From: Paenibacillus crassostreae
GTDB taxonomy: Bacteria > Bacillota > Bacilli > Paenibacillales > Paenibacillaceae
Direction of reading: 5' to 3'
Assembly: GCF_001857945.1 (NCBI RefSeq)
Contig: NZ_CP017770.1
Span: 3,038,001-3,102,000, forward strand
Length of the DNA stretch: 64,000 nt
Shown: piece by piece, positions 27,349-37,092 of the stretch
Numbering within the stretch: position 1 is the stretch's first letter
Layout of the letters: each line of letters begins with the position of its first letter
Position numbers and translations under genes: made by a program
The notes under the pieces: model-generated
What the model was told of the DNA's origin: nothing
Database searches by the model: none
The model's input: only the letters and a program-made list of their open reading frames with translations

Positions 27349-29361
27349 GTGCAGAAATGGAAACAGTGGAGTAAGTCATCACGCAAATGGTTGTGGATTC
27401 TAGTTATCGTGGGAATCGTGGCTGCTATACCCGTGATATATGACCGTTATCAAACAGAGACATCCGCGAATCAAGTGGAGTTTGTATTCGATTACCGTGA
27501 CTTAGTGGATATAGCTGCCATACAAGCTCATCCTAATGATTATATCAACGAGCAATTGGACCGGCTGAAAGATGCTGGAGTCAGTACAATGGCTATGTTT
27601 GAAAGTACACTCGACGAATTCCAGAAATCACGACGCATTACACTATATAGTAGTATAGATCTCGCTAAGCAAAAGAATGAACTTATTCCGGTAAATGAGA
27701 ATTTCACATATGTTGTTTTCACGAATGAAGAGAACGCCCGTGAGATATCTCCAATTATCGAGCAGACTTTTCAGATGCTAGAGATCGAAGTGAAACCTTG
27801 GACTTATGAGAATCAGACTGGGCTAATGATTGAGACGCCAATGGAGAATGCTGTATTGAAGCCAATGCAATCTGATCCCATTACGTTCAATATGTTGCGT
27901 AGCAAAGGGTTCATCATTATGCCACGGTTGGCGGACAGCCTTCCATATGATCCAGATTATATGGAGTCATTGATATCTGATTATGCCTCTGAAGGAGTAC
28001 AACGTGTTCTATTCGAAGGGGAATCTGTCAAAGGATACAATGACCAAGCGGCCCAGATGAGTTTAAATGCGTTTGCTGAGTTACTGAAAGAACATAACAT
28101 AGGTATTGCAACCATTGAGAATTTAAAAGCGCCGCAACTTGGATTGAAGCAATTGGCTTATGCTCTTGATTACAATGTCGTACGCTTATATTCTTTAAGT
28201 GATGCTGATGCAGCCCTGGATGTTCAGAAGATTGCTGATCGCTTCACTTTGGCTAGCAAAGACCGTAATATCCGCATGTTTTATTTAAATGCTGCTCCAA
28301 GTCGTAACGCGACGAAAGCGATGATTACAGATCCAATGGATAATTTAATCCATAGTCTTGTAGATCCTGGTAATGCTATCGATAAAATTGAAAGTAATGG
28401 GTTTACAATCGGACCAGCGGAATCTTTTGACGTTGTAGATTCTTCTTATCAACGGATATTTAAATTGATCGTAGTCATTGGTGCTGTGGCGTTTATATCA
28501 TTAATGATCTCATATTTCTTCCCAATCCTGACCATTTCAGCTTTCATATTAGGGGTTATTGGAAGTGCAGGGCTCATTGTGTTGAAGCCAACGTTGTTTG
28601 AACAAGCACTAGCTTTGTTCGTAGCCATCAGTGGGCCAACGATCGCGATGTTGTTAGCAGTTCGTAAAGTTAATGGACTCAACCTTCAAGCGGTAGAAAT
28701 GAAATTGAGTCGTCGTGTAATGCATGCGATTGTGCTGTATCTGAAGACGGCTATTATTTCCATGAGTGCGATCCCGTTTGTCGTTGCATTGTTAAATAAT
28801 GTAACTTATCAATTGATGATTGAGCAATTCCGTGGAGTTAGCTTATTGCATTTCGCTCCAATTGCCCTAACGGGTCTGTATATTGTTCTGTATCGTGGTG
28901 GCAATTTACGTCAACAACTGGGCAATATCCTACGGAGTAGGATTACCATCTTGGGTGTCATAGTAGTAGGTGTTATCGGTGTGGTAGGTTGGTATTATTT
29001 ACAACGTACAGGTAATGCTGGGTCGGTATCATCGATTGAATTGACATTCCGTTCACTTATGGAGAATACATTTGGTGTTCGACCACGTAATAAGGAATTC
29101 TTGTTGGCTCATCCTATATTCTTACTGGGGATCTTTATGTCGATTAAGTATCGTAATGCCATTTATTTGATGGTGATTGCTGTGATAGGTCAATTATCAA
29201 TGGTAGATACATTTGCCCATATTCATACACCACTTACGATTTCGCTTGTTCGCAACCTGCTTGGGTTAGGATTAGGACTTATTATTGGTCTTATTGCCAT
29301 CGTGGCATGGCAGATTATAGAAGGGTGTTGGAAACGATGGTCACCACGCCTCACAAGATAG
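27349..29361 (+). CDS. Multi-span membrane protein, DUF5693-like, first gene of the csaB cluster
   Basis: 670-residue protein of unknown function. One N-terminal helix (about 12-30) is followed by a large extracytoplasmic domain of about 350 residues (containing YNDQAAQMSLNAFAELLKEH, residues about 225-245). The C-terminal half has eight or more membrane spans. The topology and place immediately before csaB and tagA match DUF5693 proteins of Paenibacillaceae. Start GTG 27349 is chosen for AAGGAGG 8 bases upstream; the longer frame from 27316 crosses the leader hairpin. The 3' end overlaps csaB by 25 bases. A role in making or exporting the wall polymer is an inference from the neighbours. Confidence 0.7.
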   Translation: MQKWKQWSKSSRKWLWILVIVGIVAAIPVIYDRYQTETSANQVEFVFDYRDLVDIAAIQAHPNDYINEQLDRLKDAGVSTMAMFESTLDEFQKSRRITLYSSIDLAKQKNELIPVNENFTYVVFTNEENAREISPIIEQTFQMLEIEVKPWTYENQTGLMIETPMENAVLKPMQSDPITFNMLRSKGFIIMPRLADSLPYDPDYMESLISDYASEGVQRVLFEGESVKGYNDQAAQMSLNAFAELLKEHNIGIATIENLKAPQLGLKQLAYALDYNVVRLYSLSDADAALDVQKIADRFTLASKDRNIRMFYLNAAPSRNATKAMITDPMDNLIHSLVDPGNAIDKIESNGFTIGPAESFDVVDSSYQRIFKLIVVIGAVAFISLMISYFFPILTISAFILGVIGSAGLIVLKPTLFEQALALFVAISGPTIAMLLAVRKVNGLNLQAVEMKLSRRVMHAIVLYLKTAIISMSAIPFVVALLNNVTYQLMIEQFRGVSLLHFAPIALTGLYIVLYRGGNLRQQLGNILRSRITILGVIVVGVIGVVGWYYLQRTGNAGSVSSIELTFRSLMENTFGVRPRNKEFLLAHPIFLLGIFMSIKYRNAIYLMVIAVIGQLSMVDTFAHIHTPLTISLVRNLLGLGLGLIIGLIAIVAWQIIEGCWKRWSPRLTR

Positions 29362-30482
29362 TCATATCAGGGTATTATGGATATAAGAATAGTGGGGACG
29401 AAGCGGTTCTCCAATCGATTCTAACAGCGTTACAAGAACAGGCTACTGAAGCAGGAATACAAATCCAACCTGTGGTTCTCTCGATTGATCCTGAACGGAC
29501 GTCAGCTACTTATGGGATTGAAGCCGTTCATCGTATGAAGTTAGGGGAAGTGAGACAAGCTATTAAGAGTAGTTGTGGTCTTATTAGTGGCGGTGGAAGT
29601 TTGCTTCAGGATGCGACAGGAATGAAGACTATTCCTTATTACCTAGGAATCATTAAGTTAGCCCAATGGATGGGTAAACCTACATTTATTTATTCTCAAG
29701 GTGTGGGTCCGGTAAATCACGGATTGTTCTATCCAATGATCAAATCTGTATTTAAGAAATGTGCTTATATCTCAGTTCGTGACCAACAATCGGGTGAATT
29801 GCTACAAAAGATGGGGCTAAATGCTAACGTGATTGATGTCGTTCCCGATCCAGTGATGGGGTTACAATTAAGGAATAATGAAATAAGTAATGAAGTAATT
29901 AATTATGATCCTATTTCATTGCCGGTAATTGGTATCTCCGTACGGTATTGGGAGCAAGATCGGAAGGAACTTGTGAAGATCGTTGAAGGATTGCAACAGG
30001 TGATGTCACACCAACCCCTTCATCTTAGATTTCTACCTTTCCATCTCCCTTCGGATGTGGAAGCATCACAGTTCATGATAGATTTACTTGGCGATACTAG
30101 ATCTACTGGGAGTCGCGTTAGTCTATGTGCAGATGTTGATCATCCTCAGGACATGCTAAGGGAAATAAGTGAATGTCAGATCGTTATTGCCATGAGGCTA
30201 CATAGTCTAATCTATGCTGCGAATTCACAGGTACCGATGATCGGAATTTCTTACGATCCGAAGATTGACCATTTTCTGAATAGACTAGATCTTTCAGCTG
30301 TAGGCAACACGGCAACACTAAATGCAGGTGATATATCTTCGGAGTTGGAACGTATTTTATTTCATGAAGAGGATTGGCGTAAGGTCCATGCTACACAGAT
30401 TATCCAATTGAAACAGGAAGCAAAAACTCCTGCTAGAGCAATCGTCGAATATATAGCAAACAAGGTGATGAAACATGGATAA
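29337..30482 (+). CDS. csaB: Polysaccharide pyruvyl transferase CsaB
   Basis: Adds a pyruvate ketal to the secondary cell-wall polymer, creating the ligand that SLH domains bind. 381 residues, GT-B-like, with SGYYGYKNSGDEAVLQSIL at the N-terminus, ISGGGSLLQDATGMKTIPYYLG at about 85-105, and the C-terminal IAMRLHSLIYAANSQVPMIGISYDPK (an RLH motif shared by the family). Start ATG 29337 has AAGGGTG 9 bases upstream and overlaps the preceding gene by 25 bases; tagA starts 8 bases before its stop. The two SLH proteins nearby fit this role closely. Confidence 0.93.
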   Translation: MVTTPHKIVISGYYGYKNSGDEAVLQSILTALQEQATEAGIQIQPVVLSIDPERTSATYGIEAVHRMKLGEVRQAIKSSCGLISGGGSLLQDATGMKTIPYYLGIIKLAQWMGKPTFIYSQGVGPVNHGLFYPMIKSVFKKCAYISVRDQQSGELLQKMGLNANVIDVVPDPVMGLQLRNNEISNEVINYDPISLPVIGISVRYWEQDRKELVKIVEGLQQVMSHQPLHLRFLPFHLPSDVEASQFMIDLLGDTRSTGSRVSLCADVDHPQDMLREISECQIVIAMRLHSLIYAANSQVPMIGISYDPKIDHFLNRLDLSAVGNTATLNAGDISSELERILFHEEDWRKVHATQIIQLKQEAKTPARAIVEYIANKVMKHG

Positions 30483-31242
30483 ACCTAGATTTCAACAAGT
30501 GCCAACGGTACCTATCTTCGGGATAAAAGTATGCAAATGGGGAATGAAGGATACGGTTGCGTATTTAACGGAAGTTGTCATTAAATCTGGAACCCCTCAT
30601 CAAGTGATAACGGCTAACCCTATTATGGTTATGACTGCCCTAGAGAATTCCTCTTATATGACAATTATGCAGAATGCTGAATTCATCGTTCCTGATGGAA
30701 CAGGTGTGGTATGGGCAGCGCGTATAGGTGGAGATCCTGTGCAAGAACGTGTTGCAGGCTTTGATCTTTTACATGAATTAATGCGAGTAGGCGAGAACTA
30801 CCACTGGAGAGTATATTTGATTGGTTCAATGGCAGAAGTAATACAGGAGACCGCACACAGATTAGAACAGCAGTATCCAGGTGTGCATATCGTTGGTTAT
30901 CGTGACGGCTTCTTCGGTCCGGATGAAGATGAATCAGTCATTGAACAGATTAAAGCAACTACACCAGATATTCTGTTTGTAGCTCGTGATGCGGTAACTC
31001 AGGAACCGTGGATTGCGAAATATAAGGACAAGCTGGCTGTTCCATTAATCATGGGAGTTGGAGGTAGCTTTGATGTTATCTCAGGTAAGACCAAACGAGC
31101 ACCTGTTATTTTTCAAAAACTTGGGTTAGAGTGGTTACATCGCCTCTTGAGTGAACCTAAGAGATATCGAAGAATGCTTGCGTTGCCTCAATTCGTAGTA
31201 AAAGTGCTACGCGAGAGAGAGAACGTGACAAAATCTAGCTAA
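30475..31242 (+). CDS. tagA: TagA/WecG/CpsF-family glycosyltransferase
   Basis: Transfers N-acetylmannosamine from UDP-ManNAc to lipid-linked GlcNAc-PP-undecaprenol, the second step after TagO. 255 residues: VITANPIMVMTALEN, the catalytic-Asp segment FIVPDGTGVVWAAR, ERVAGFDLLHELM, and the C-terminal MGVGGSFDVISGKTKRAP and GLEWLHRLLSEPKRYRRM. One oddity: the usual ALGxPxQExWI motif reads VARDAVTQEPWI, keeping QE and W but losing the Gly and Pro. MnaA (7756) would make its donor. Translationally coupled to csaB. Confidence 0.92.
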   Translation: MDKPRFQQVPTVPIFGIKVCKWGMKDTVAYLTEVVIKSGTPHQVITANPIMVMTALENSSYMTIMQNAEFIVPDGTGVVWAARIGGDPVQERVAGFDLLHELMRVGENYHWRVYLIGSMAEVIQETAHRLEQQYPGVHIVGYRDGFFGPDEDESVIEQIKATTPDILFVARDAVTQEPWIAKYKDKLAVPLIMGVGGSFDVISGKTKRAPVIFQKLGLEWLHRLLSEPKRYRRMLALPQFVVKVLRERENVTKSS

Positions 31243-31290
31243 AAAAGGCTAATTGGGCTGTTTTGAGCGTAAAATCGCTGAAATATGGAG

Positions 31291-31320
31291 TTGGTGTTTA
31301 TTTTTCGGACGGGGTATAAT
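31291..31320 (+). promoter_or_regulatory. Candidate tagO promoter
   Basis: TTGGTG (31291-31296), 18-base spacer, TATAAT (31315-31320), 38 bases before the tagO ATG. Confidence 0.5.
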
Positions 31321-31357
31321 TCATTCCGTTAGAGAAAATGGAGGTTGAACGGTTATA

Positions 31358-32482
31358 ATGTTAATTATATCTATCATTGCGTTTGTCTTATCCTTAGGAT
31401 TGGCACTCATATTAACACCTCAAGTGAAGAAGTTCGCCTTTAAAATAGGCGCAATAGATGTTCCAGATGCCCGAAAAGTGCATACGAAGATTATGCCTCG
31501 TTTGGGTGGGCTCGCCATTTATGCAGCTTTCATGATAGCACTTCTATTGGCATTGCCGTTCGTAGCGCATGACTTGACGGTGAGGGATACTAATTTCATC
31601 AAAGCCTTTCTAATCGGTGGGACGATGATCGTGATGATTGGTGCATTAGATGATCGCTTCCAATTGTCTGCTAAATTGAAGTTTGTTGCACAGATTGCAG
31701 CTGCTTGTGTTGTTGTTTTTGGATTTGACATATCGGTTAATGTGGTCAATTTACCTTTTTATAATACGCACTCCGCGTTGGAGTCTTGGATATCAATTCC
31801 ACTAACGATATTATGGATTGTTGGTGTAACGAATGCGATTAACCTGATTGACGGACTAGATGGACTTGCTGCAGGGGTATCGGGTATTGCCATTGCTACA
31901 ATCTTAGTGATGTCTTTACTGATGGGTAACATGATGATTGCACTTTTATGTATGATTCTGCTTGGAGCTATTATTGGATTTCTATTCTTTAACTTTCATC
32001 CTGCGAAGATATTCATGGGAGATTCAGGGTCGTTATTCTTAGGATTCTGCTTGGCCATGCTATCCTTATTAGGATTCAAGCAAATTGCTGTTGTATCACT
32101 AATTACACCATTAATTATAATTGCTGTGCCATTATCAGATACTTTATTTGCAATCATTCGTCGTTGGGTACAGAAGAAGCCTATATTCGCACCGGATAAA
32201 GGACATTTACATCATTGCTTAGGTGAACTTGGATTCAGTCATCGCCAAAGTGTACTCATTATTTATGGGATCGCAACTTTCTTCGGTGTGCTAGCCGTCA
32301 TTCAATCATCAGCTGCTCTCTACGATGCGAACTGGGTCACCTTCGTCGTCATCTGCGTGATGATGTTCCTCCTGCAGATCGGAGCCGAGGTCATTGGTCT
32401 CATTGGTAAAACAACCAGACCATTGCTGAATCTACTCGCAAGATTACGGATGAAGGAAAGCGCGGAGAGTAGATCGAAATAG
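31358..32482 (+). CDS. tagO: Undecaprenyl-phosphate GlcNAc-1-phosphate transferase TagO
   Basis: Starts lipid-linked polymer synthesis by moving GlcNAc-1-phosphate onto undecaprenyl phosphate at the cytoplasmic membrane face. 374 residues with about ten helices. Family motifs: PDARKVHTKIMPRLGGLAIY, GALDDRFQLSAKLKF (Mg-binding Asp pair), NAINLIDGLDGLAAG, FNFHPAKIFMGDSGSLFLG and the cytoplasmic HLHH loop (DKGHLHHCLGELG). It follows csaB-tagA with its own promoter and ends in a terminator. Together they can make the linkage unit of the wall polymer. Confidence 0.95.
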   Translation: MLIISIIAFVLSLGLALILTPQVKKFAFKIGAIDVPDARKVHTKIMPRLGGLAIYAAFMIALLLALPFVAHDLTVRDTNFIKAFLIGGTMIVMIGALDDRFQLSAKLKFVAQIAAACVVVFGFDISVNVVNLPFYNTHSALESWISIPLTILWIVGVTNAINLIDGLDGLAAGVSGIAIATILVMSLLMGNMMIALLCMILLGAIIGFLFFNFHPAKIFMGDSGSLFLGFCLAMLSLLGFKQIAVVSLITPLIIIAVPLSDTLFAIIRRWVQKKPIFAPDKGHLHHCLGELGFSHRQSVLIIYGIATFFGVLAVIQSSAALYDANWVTFVVICVMMFLLQIGAEVIGLIGKTTRPLLNLLARLRMKESAESRSK

Positions 32483-32528
32483 TGTTGGAATCCATATTTT
32501 AAAGAATGTACTATATAGAAAAAATGAG

Positions 32529-32566
32529 AACTATTAACCTGAATTTTAGGTTAATAGTTTTTTTTA
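32529..32566 (+). terminator. Terminator after tagO
   Basis: Perfect 12-bp stem AACTATTAACCT (32529-32540) / AGGTTAATAGTT (32548-32559), 7-base loop, T run. Confidence 0.93.
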
Positions 32567-32640
32567 TGTCAAAGTTATTCAAATTTTTGCTGTTGAGACC
32601 GATAAAATAGTTAATATGAACAAAAGGAGAGATATATTAC

Positions 32641-35600
32641 ATGCAACGTATCAAAAAGCCATTCATTTGGATGCTATTATTGACGCTGGTCATATCGATT
32701 ATTCAACCGGGAGGTACTCCTTCTGTATCGGCAGCAGATGCGTCCACCAGTTATTTCACACCAGATGTCGCAGATTTTAAGAATACAGTAGCCCTGACGA
32801 CGAGTGGTCCGAACATTATTTCAAGAGACAATGTATATCATGTTACTGATTCGGCGATGCCGATTACTGGAACATACAGTAAAGTAACAGGTTCTACATT
32901 AGGAGTTAATATTCAACAATTGAATTGGGACCCAATTGGGCTTAAGTGGGTCGAGGATGCAACCCATGTAGCTCCGGGTGTGGTTCAACTTGATGTGGAT
33001 AGACCGGATAATCGCTTCAAAGCTAACGTTACTTTGTATGCTGGAGTGAATAAGATTACTTTTACGGGATCACAAGGCTTGAACGATCGTTCTGAGACGT
33101 TCTATGTTCTGTTTGATGCTGTTCCATATGTTGAGAAACTTTTAGTTCTTGGCGGAGCAGATAAGCTTAATTTAAATGAGGGTGCACAAGTTGTTGTACC
33201 TAATAGCGAAATTACATTAGAAGGTAAGGCTCTAAATGCTACTAAGGTAACTATTGCAGTAAATGGTGGGGCTGCACAATCAACATCTTTGCTACAAGAT
33301 GGTACATTCTTCACACCACAATTACTGCTCAATCCAGGTTTGAATAATTTGAAGTTAGTTGTACAGAATGCTTCGGATACACTTACGTTTAATTATTCTC
33401 TCTATTATTACGATGAGAAGAACCCAATCGTAGAATTGTATGTAGTGGGTGCAACTAATAACGCTCAAAGTGTACTTGATGAAAATCCGACTTATACGGA
33501 AAATACAACGAGTGCTAAGCTATATGCTCAGATGTTGATTCCTGATAACAATGGTATTGCCTTTGAAGGATCTGCTGGCATAACACTAAACAGCGTCCTT
33601 GTTGACCCGGCATTGTTATCGTACCATAAAGGAATCACGATAGATTCTGCGAGTACGTTGACTCCAGTAGTTGGTTCTGAAATTTTCATTCCAGGTATTA
33701 CACAGAATACTCCATCATATCGTTTGGTTACGTTCAGTATAGATTCTTTTGATTTCAATACAGATATTGCAGATCCTACGATTATTCTAAAAGATCAAAC
33801 ACACAACCTTTCAGTAACTTATGGGACTAAAACGATAAACAAAAAAATTAGCTTTCAATATATGCAAGGACAAACAGTTATTAAAGACTTGAAATATTTG
33901 AAGGGTTATGATGAGACAAAACCTGATATTATACCCGCAGGTGAAGCACTTAATGGGGCAAAATTAGATTCTAGTGAATTTTATATCTTGGTGACAACTA
34001 ATAGTACGCCTACGGATTTCGATTTGATTGCAAATTACTTACCATTGGCAACTCAATCTATTTCAGTGTCATCTTTGGTGAGGGCAGTTTCTAGCACACA
34101 ATATATTTATAAGATTACAGGGTTCCAAAATGGTAACCAGACTGTGCGCTTCAATTTTGAAGGTTCTAGTTCCTACAAAGATGTTACAATTTCTTTTGCA
34201 TCAAAAAGCTACATTTATGTCGGAAATCTTTCTGATGGACAGACATATACAATTGATTCAGCTGCAACGAACTTGATTGATGTAGAGGGTCAATATGTTG
34301 ATTTTGATAATTTGAGTAGTGCATATTTCGTGGCTGAAGTATTTGTTAACGGTACGAAAGTTAAATCCTCTGCGGATAATTGGCTTACTGCAACTGGGAA
34401 ATTTGATTTTCCACTTACTGTTTCAGCAACTACCGGTCCATTAGTATTCGGAGAAAACCGGATTATATTCACAGGAACAGGAATAGACGTGAATGGACAA
34501 ACGCGTGAAGTGAAGAAAGAATTACGGATCTATATTGTAGATCAGAATATTTCGGCGGTTACGAACTTCCAACCTGCTGTTGGCAATGATCGCGTGACCT
34601 TCCCACCTAGAGACTTCAATTCAACAAATGAACAACTAACCAAAATATTTAATTTAACACCTGATTTTATTTACAACGATAATAAGTATACGACCACCTT
34701 AAAAACATATGATCTTGTTTTGAGAGGGAGCGGGGCTATTAAGGCTAACTTGAATATGGGCACTAAGAATATATTATCCGTTGATATCCCAAATAGTACT
34801 ACTGTTAATGAGACAATCACATTTTCAGATAAAATCTATACCTATGAATTTGCAGGATCTCAGAAAGATTTCATCATGAGAATACATGATCTAGAGACAG
34901 ATACTTCTGGAACGTATGTTTATACGTTAGAACTTATTAATGAAACGGGTGCTAAGACAAGTCAACGTCTTGAACTGGTAAGAGAAGAGAGTGCTTATCG
35001 CTTGATTTCTCCACAACCATCGGTGGGTACTCAGTACGTGGTGAACAAGAACTTCATTCATTTTGACATTGAAGCTGAAGGAGCAACTTCGGTAACTATT
35101 GATAAAGAGGAAGCGGTGAAACGTACAGACCTAGGGGAGAATCGTTTCACACTTGACTATGTGGGCTTAAAGCAAGATAAATCCACTGAAATAGATATTA
35201 TTATTGATCGTAATGGCACAAAAAATACGGATACAATAGAAGTGTTCTATACAGGAACAGTTGCTGTTGATGCACAGTACATGGTTCCAAAAGTTTCTAC
35301 TAAATATAGTGTGTTTAATAAAGCAATTGAGTTAAGCTTTCCTAAAGGGACAGTTATGCAAAGTACAGATGTTAGAGGGATAAGTAAGTATTATCCTGAC
35401 ACCAAGCTACGCTTTGGTATTGCAGAGCCTACTACTGGAGTAGTGGAACGACGCAACGACTACGGTAATATTATTGGTTTCCCTGGAACAGGGGAAGATA
35501 GTGGAACGCCATCATGGAGTATACCAGATGAATTCCTATTGAAATTCGTCGATTCGAGTGGAAAAGCGAAGAATTTCGGAAGTGTATCTGATGTTTATTG

Positions 35601-36549
35601 GATTAATGGTGGTCTGGGTGAAAAGGGAGACAAGTCATCTTCCGGATATATACCAGCAACCAATGGTTTGGCACCTTATTCTGTTGATGCATTCTTCGGA
35701 GATCCAACGATTGCAGCAGAACGTAAAATCACGCCATCTCAACGGGGAACCTTAAAGCTTGCCTATAATTCCAACGTAGTAGATGAAGCAGGATATACGA
35801 TTACTGTTTTTCGTTATACATCAACTAGACAATGGGAGAATATAGGTGGTGAAGTTGATTCGAAGAAACATACAGTCACTGTACCATTTGATGAGTTTGG
35901 TTATTACAAAGTTATGAAGATGAGTCGTGGATACTCTGATGTTACGAATCATTCATGGGCTCGAAATGTTTTGAACGCATTGTATTCTAAGGGATTCATG
36001 AATAACCTACGTTTTGAACAGTTTGGAGCAGATGATCAAACTTCGAGAGGTGAGTTCGCTACACTGCTAGTTAAAGGATTAAGTTTACCTTTGAATTATG
36101 ATAATAATAAAACCTTTACTGATCTTGTCCCTGGAGCAAGTTCAACAACTTGGGATTATGCGCACATTGAGACAGCGACACGTGCAGGTATCGTTACTGG
36201 TCTGACAGACGGAGTTTTTGCTCCAGATCAACCGATTACACGTGAACAAGCAGCAGTAATGATTGCAAGAGCATTGAAATTGAAACTTGCAGCGAATGAT
36301 CAGAAGTTAGCTGATGCAGTTGCTAAATCATTCTTGGATTCGGGTAAAATTGATGCATATGCACTTTCTTCCATTCAAGCTGTTACCAAAGCTGGTATTA
36401 TGTCAGGATCAGTAGTGAATACAGCAGGTCAGAAGAAAGCATCATATAATTTCAATCCGAAGTCTTATATGACGCGTGCTGAAGCGGCTAAGATAGCGGT
36501 AGAGCTTCTGAAGAAAAGTACAGATATTTTCCCGAAAAATCTAAGCTAG
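32641..36549 (+). CDS. Large S-layer homology (SLH) surface protein, C-terminal SLH domains
   Basis: 1302-residue exported protein anchored to pyruvylated wall polymer. Signal peptide at 1-32 (basic start, hydrophobic core, VSA-AD cleavage). Three SLH repeats lie at the C-terminus: about 1098-1150 (SDVTNHSWARNVLNALYSKG), 1157-1215 (FTDLVPG..; ITREQAAVMIARALKL) and 1230-1290 (FLDSGKIDAYALSSI; MTRAEAAKIAVELL). The middle 1000 residues look like serial beta-sandwich (Ig-like) domains, with no catalytic motif I recognise. Start ATG 32641 after AAAGGAGAGATATATTAC. It lies right after tagO, so anchor synthesis and anchored protein are neighbours. Function beyond surface attachment unknown. Confidence 0.88.
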   Translation: MQRIKKPFIWMLLLTLVISIIQPGGTPSVSAADASTSYFTPDVADFKNTVALTTSGPNIISRDNVYHVTDSAMPITGTYSKVTGSTLGVNIQQLNWDPIGLKWVEDATHVAPGVVQLDVDRPDNRFKANVTLYAGVNKITFTGSQGLNDRSETFYVLFDAVPYVEKLLVLGGADKLNLNEGAQVVVPNSEITLEGKALNATKVTIAVNGGAAQSTSLLQDGTFFTPQLLLNPGLNNLKLVVQNASDTLTFNYSLYYYDEKNPIVELYVVGATNNAQSVLDENPTYTENTTSAKLYAQMLIPDNNGIAFEGSAGITLNSVLVDPALLSYHKGITIDSASTLTPVVGSEIFIPGITQNTPSYRLVTFSIDSFDFNTDIADPTIILKDQTHNLSVTYGTKTINKKISFQYMQGQTVIKDLKYLKGYDETKPDIIPAGEALNGAKLDSSEFYILVTTNSTPTDFDLIANYLPLATQSISVSSLVRAVSSTQYIYKITGFQNGNQTVRFNFEGSSSYKDVTISFASKSYIYVGNLSDGQTYTIDSAATNLIDVEGQYVDFDNLSSAYFVAEVFVNGTKVKSSADNWLTATGKFDFPLTVSATTGPLVFGENRIIFTGTGIDVNGQTREVKKELRIYIVDQNISAVTNFQPAVGNDRVTFPPRDFNSTNEQLTKIFNLTPDFIYNDNKYTTTLKTYDLVLRGSGAIKANLNMGTKNILSVDIPNSTTVNETITFSDKIYTYEFAGSQKDFIMRIHDLETDTSGTYVYTLELINETGAKTSQRLELVREESAYRLISPQPSVGTQYVVNKNFIHFDIEAEGATSVTIDKEEAVKRTDLGENRFTLDYVGLKQDKSTEIDIIIDRNGTKNTDTIEVFYTGTVAVDAQYMVPKVSTKYSVFNKAIELSFPKGTVMQSTDVRGISKYYPDTKLRFGIAEPTTGVVERRNDYGNIIGFPGTGEDSGTPSWSIPDEFLLKFVDSSGKAKNFGSVSDVYWINGGLGEKGDKSSSGYIPATNGLAPYSVDAFFGDPTIAAERKITPSQRGTLKLAYNSNVVDEAGYTITVFRYTSTRQWENIGGEVDSKKHTVTVPFDEFGYYKVMKMSRGYSDVTNHSWARNVLNALYSKGFMNNLRFEQFGADDQTSRGEFATLLVKGLSLPLNYDNNKTFTDLVPGASSTTWDYAHIETATRAGIVTGLTDGVFAPDQPITREQAAVMIARALKLKLAANDQKLADAVAKSFLDSGKIDAYALSSIQAVTKAGIMSGSVVNTAGQKKASYNFNPKSYMTRAEAAKIAVELLKKSTDIFPKNLS

Positions 36550-36554
36550 TTAAT

Positions 36555-36602
36555 AAAGAGAGTTCTTCTCTTAATGCTATTAAGGGAAGGGCTCTCTTTA
36601 TT
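36555..36602 (+). terminator. Terminator after the large SLH gene
   Basis: AAAGAGAG (36555-36562) / CTCTCTTT (36592-36599) enclosing a second CTTAATGCTATTAAG stem, then ATTT. Confidence 0.75.
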
Positions 36603-36617
36603 TCCAATTACATATCT

Positions 36618-36646
36618 TTGTAATTTAAGTCGATTTACGGTACAAT
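36618..36646 (+). promoter_or_regulatory. Candidate promoter of the 113-residue gene
   Basis: TTGTAA (36618-36623), 17-base spacer, TACAAT (36641-36646). Confidence 0.5.
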
Positions 36647-36686
36647 GTCTTAGAACTTAATTTTGTCTAGAGGGTGAAGGTTACTT

Positions 36687-37028
36687 ATGAAAGCTATCTA
36701 TTCTAAAGCTCAGATGGATTATATGAAAGCAAAGACGGTATTTGAGAATAGAGCAAGTGTGCTGGAGAAGAAGATTGAAACAACACGTAAGATTAGAGAG
36801 GTTAGTCAGGAAGTGATGGAGGGTCTTGTAGTTGAGACCGGATTCCATGCAGCATATAACGAACTGATCACAGCAGAAAACAACCTCATTCAATGGTCGC
36901 ATGTCACGATTAAGCATGAGAAGACCTATCGTGATAATAAACAGTCTATTGAACAAATGTATGCAAGTTTGAATGATAGCCCTGAGACAAGAGCCCAAAT
37001 CATTCAATTGGCAATGAAGATTCGGTAA
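36687..37028 (+). CDS. Small coiled-coil protein of unknown function
   Basis: 113 residues, no signal peptide or membrane helix, strongly charged and predicted to be almost wholly helical, with heptad-like spacing at about 5-40 and 60-90. I do not recognise the family. It has a plausible promoter, the ribosome site GAGGGTGAAGG before ATG 36687, and its own terminator, so it is likely a real single-gene unit. It sits between two SLH genes, which says little about its job. The opposite-strand frame over the same bases is rejected because it lacks these signals. Confidence 0.65.
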   Translation: MKAIYSKAQMDYMKAKTVFENRASVLEKKIETTRKIREVSQEVMEGLVVETGFHAAYNELITAENNLIQWSHVTIKHEKTYRDNKQSIEQMYASLNDSPETRAQIIQLAMKIR

Positions 37029-37064
37029 CAAATTGTAATAACTATAATAGAAGCAAAGACGTTA

Positions 37065-37092
37065 AAAGATGCCGAACGGCATCTTTTTCTTA
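37065..37092 (+). terminator. Terminator after the coiled-coil gene
   Basis: AAAGATGCC (37065-37073), GAAC loop, GGCATCTTT (37078-37086), then TTCTTATTT. Confidence 0.88.

Noticed and set aside
36681..37031. 116-residue frame on the - strand over the coiled-coil gene
   Set aside because: The + strand frame has promoter, ribosome site and terminator in the right order; the - strand frame has none.
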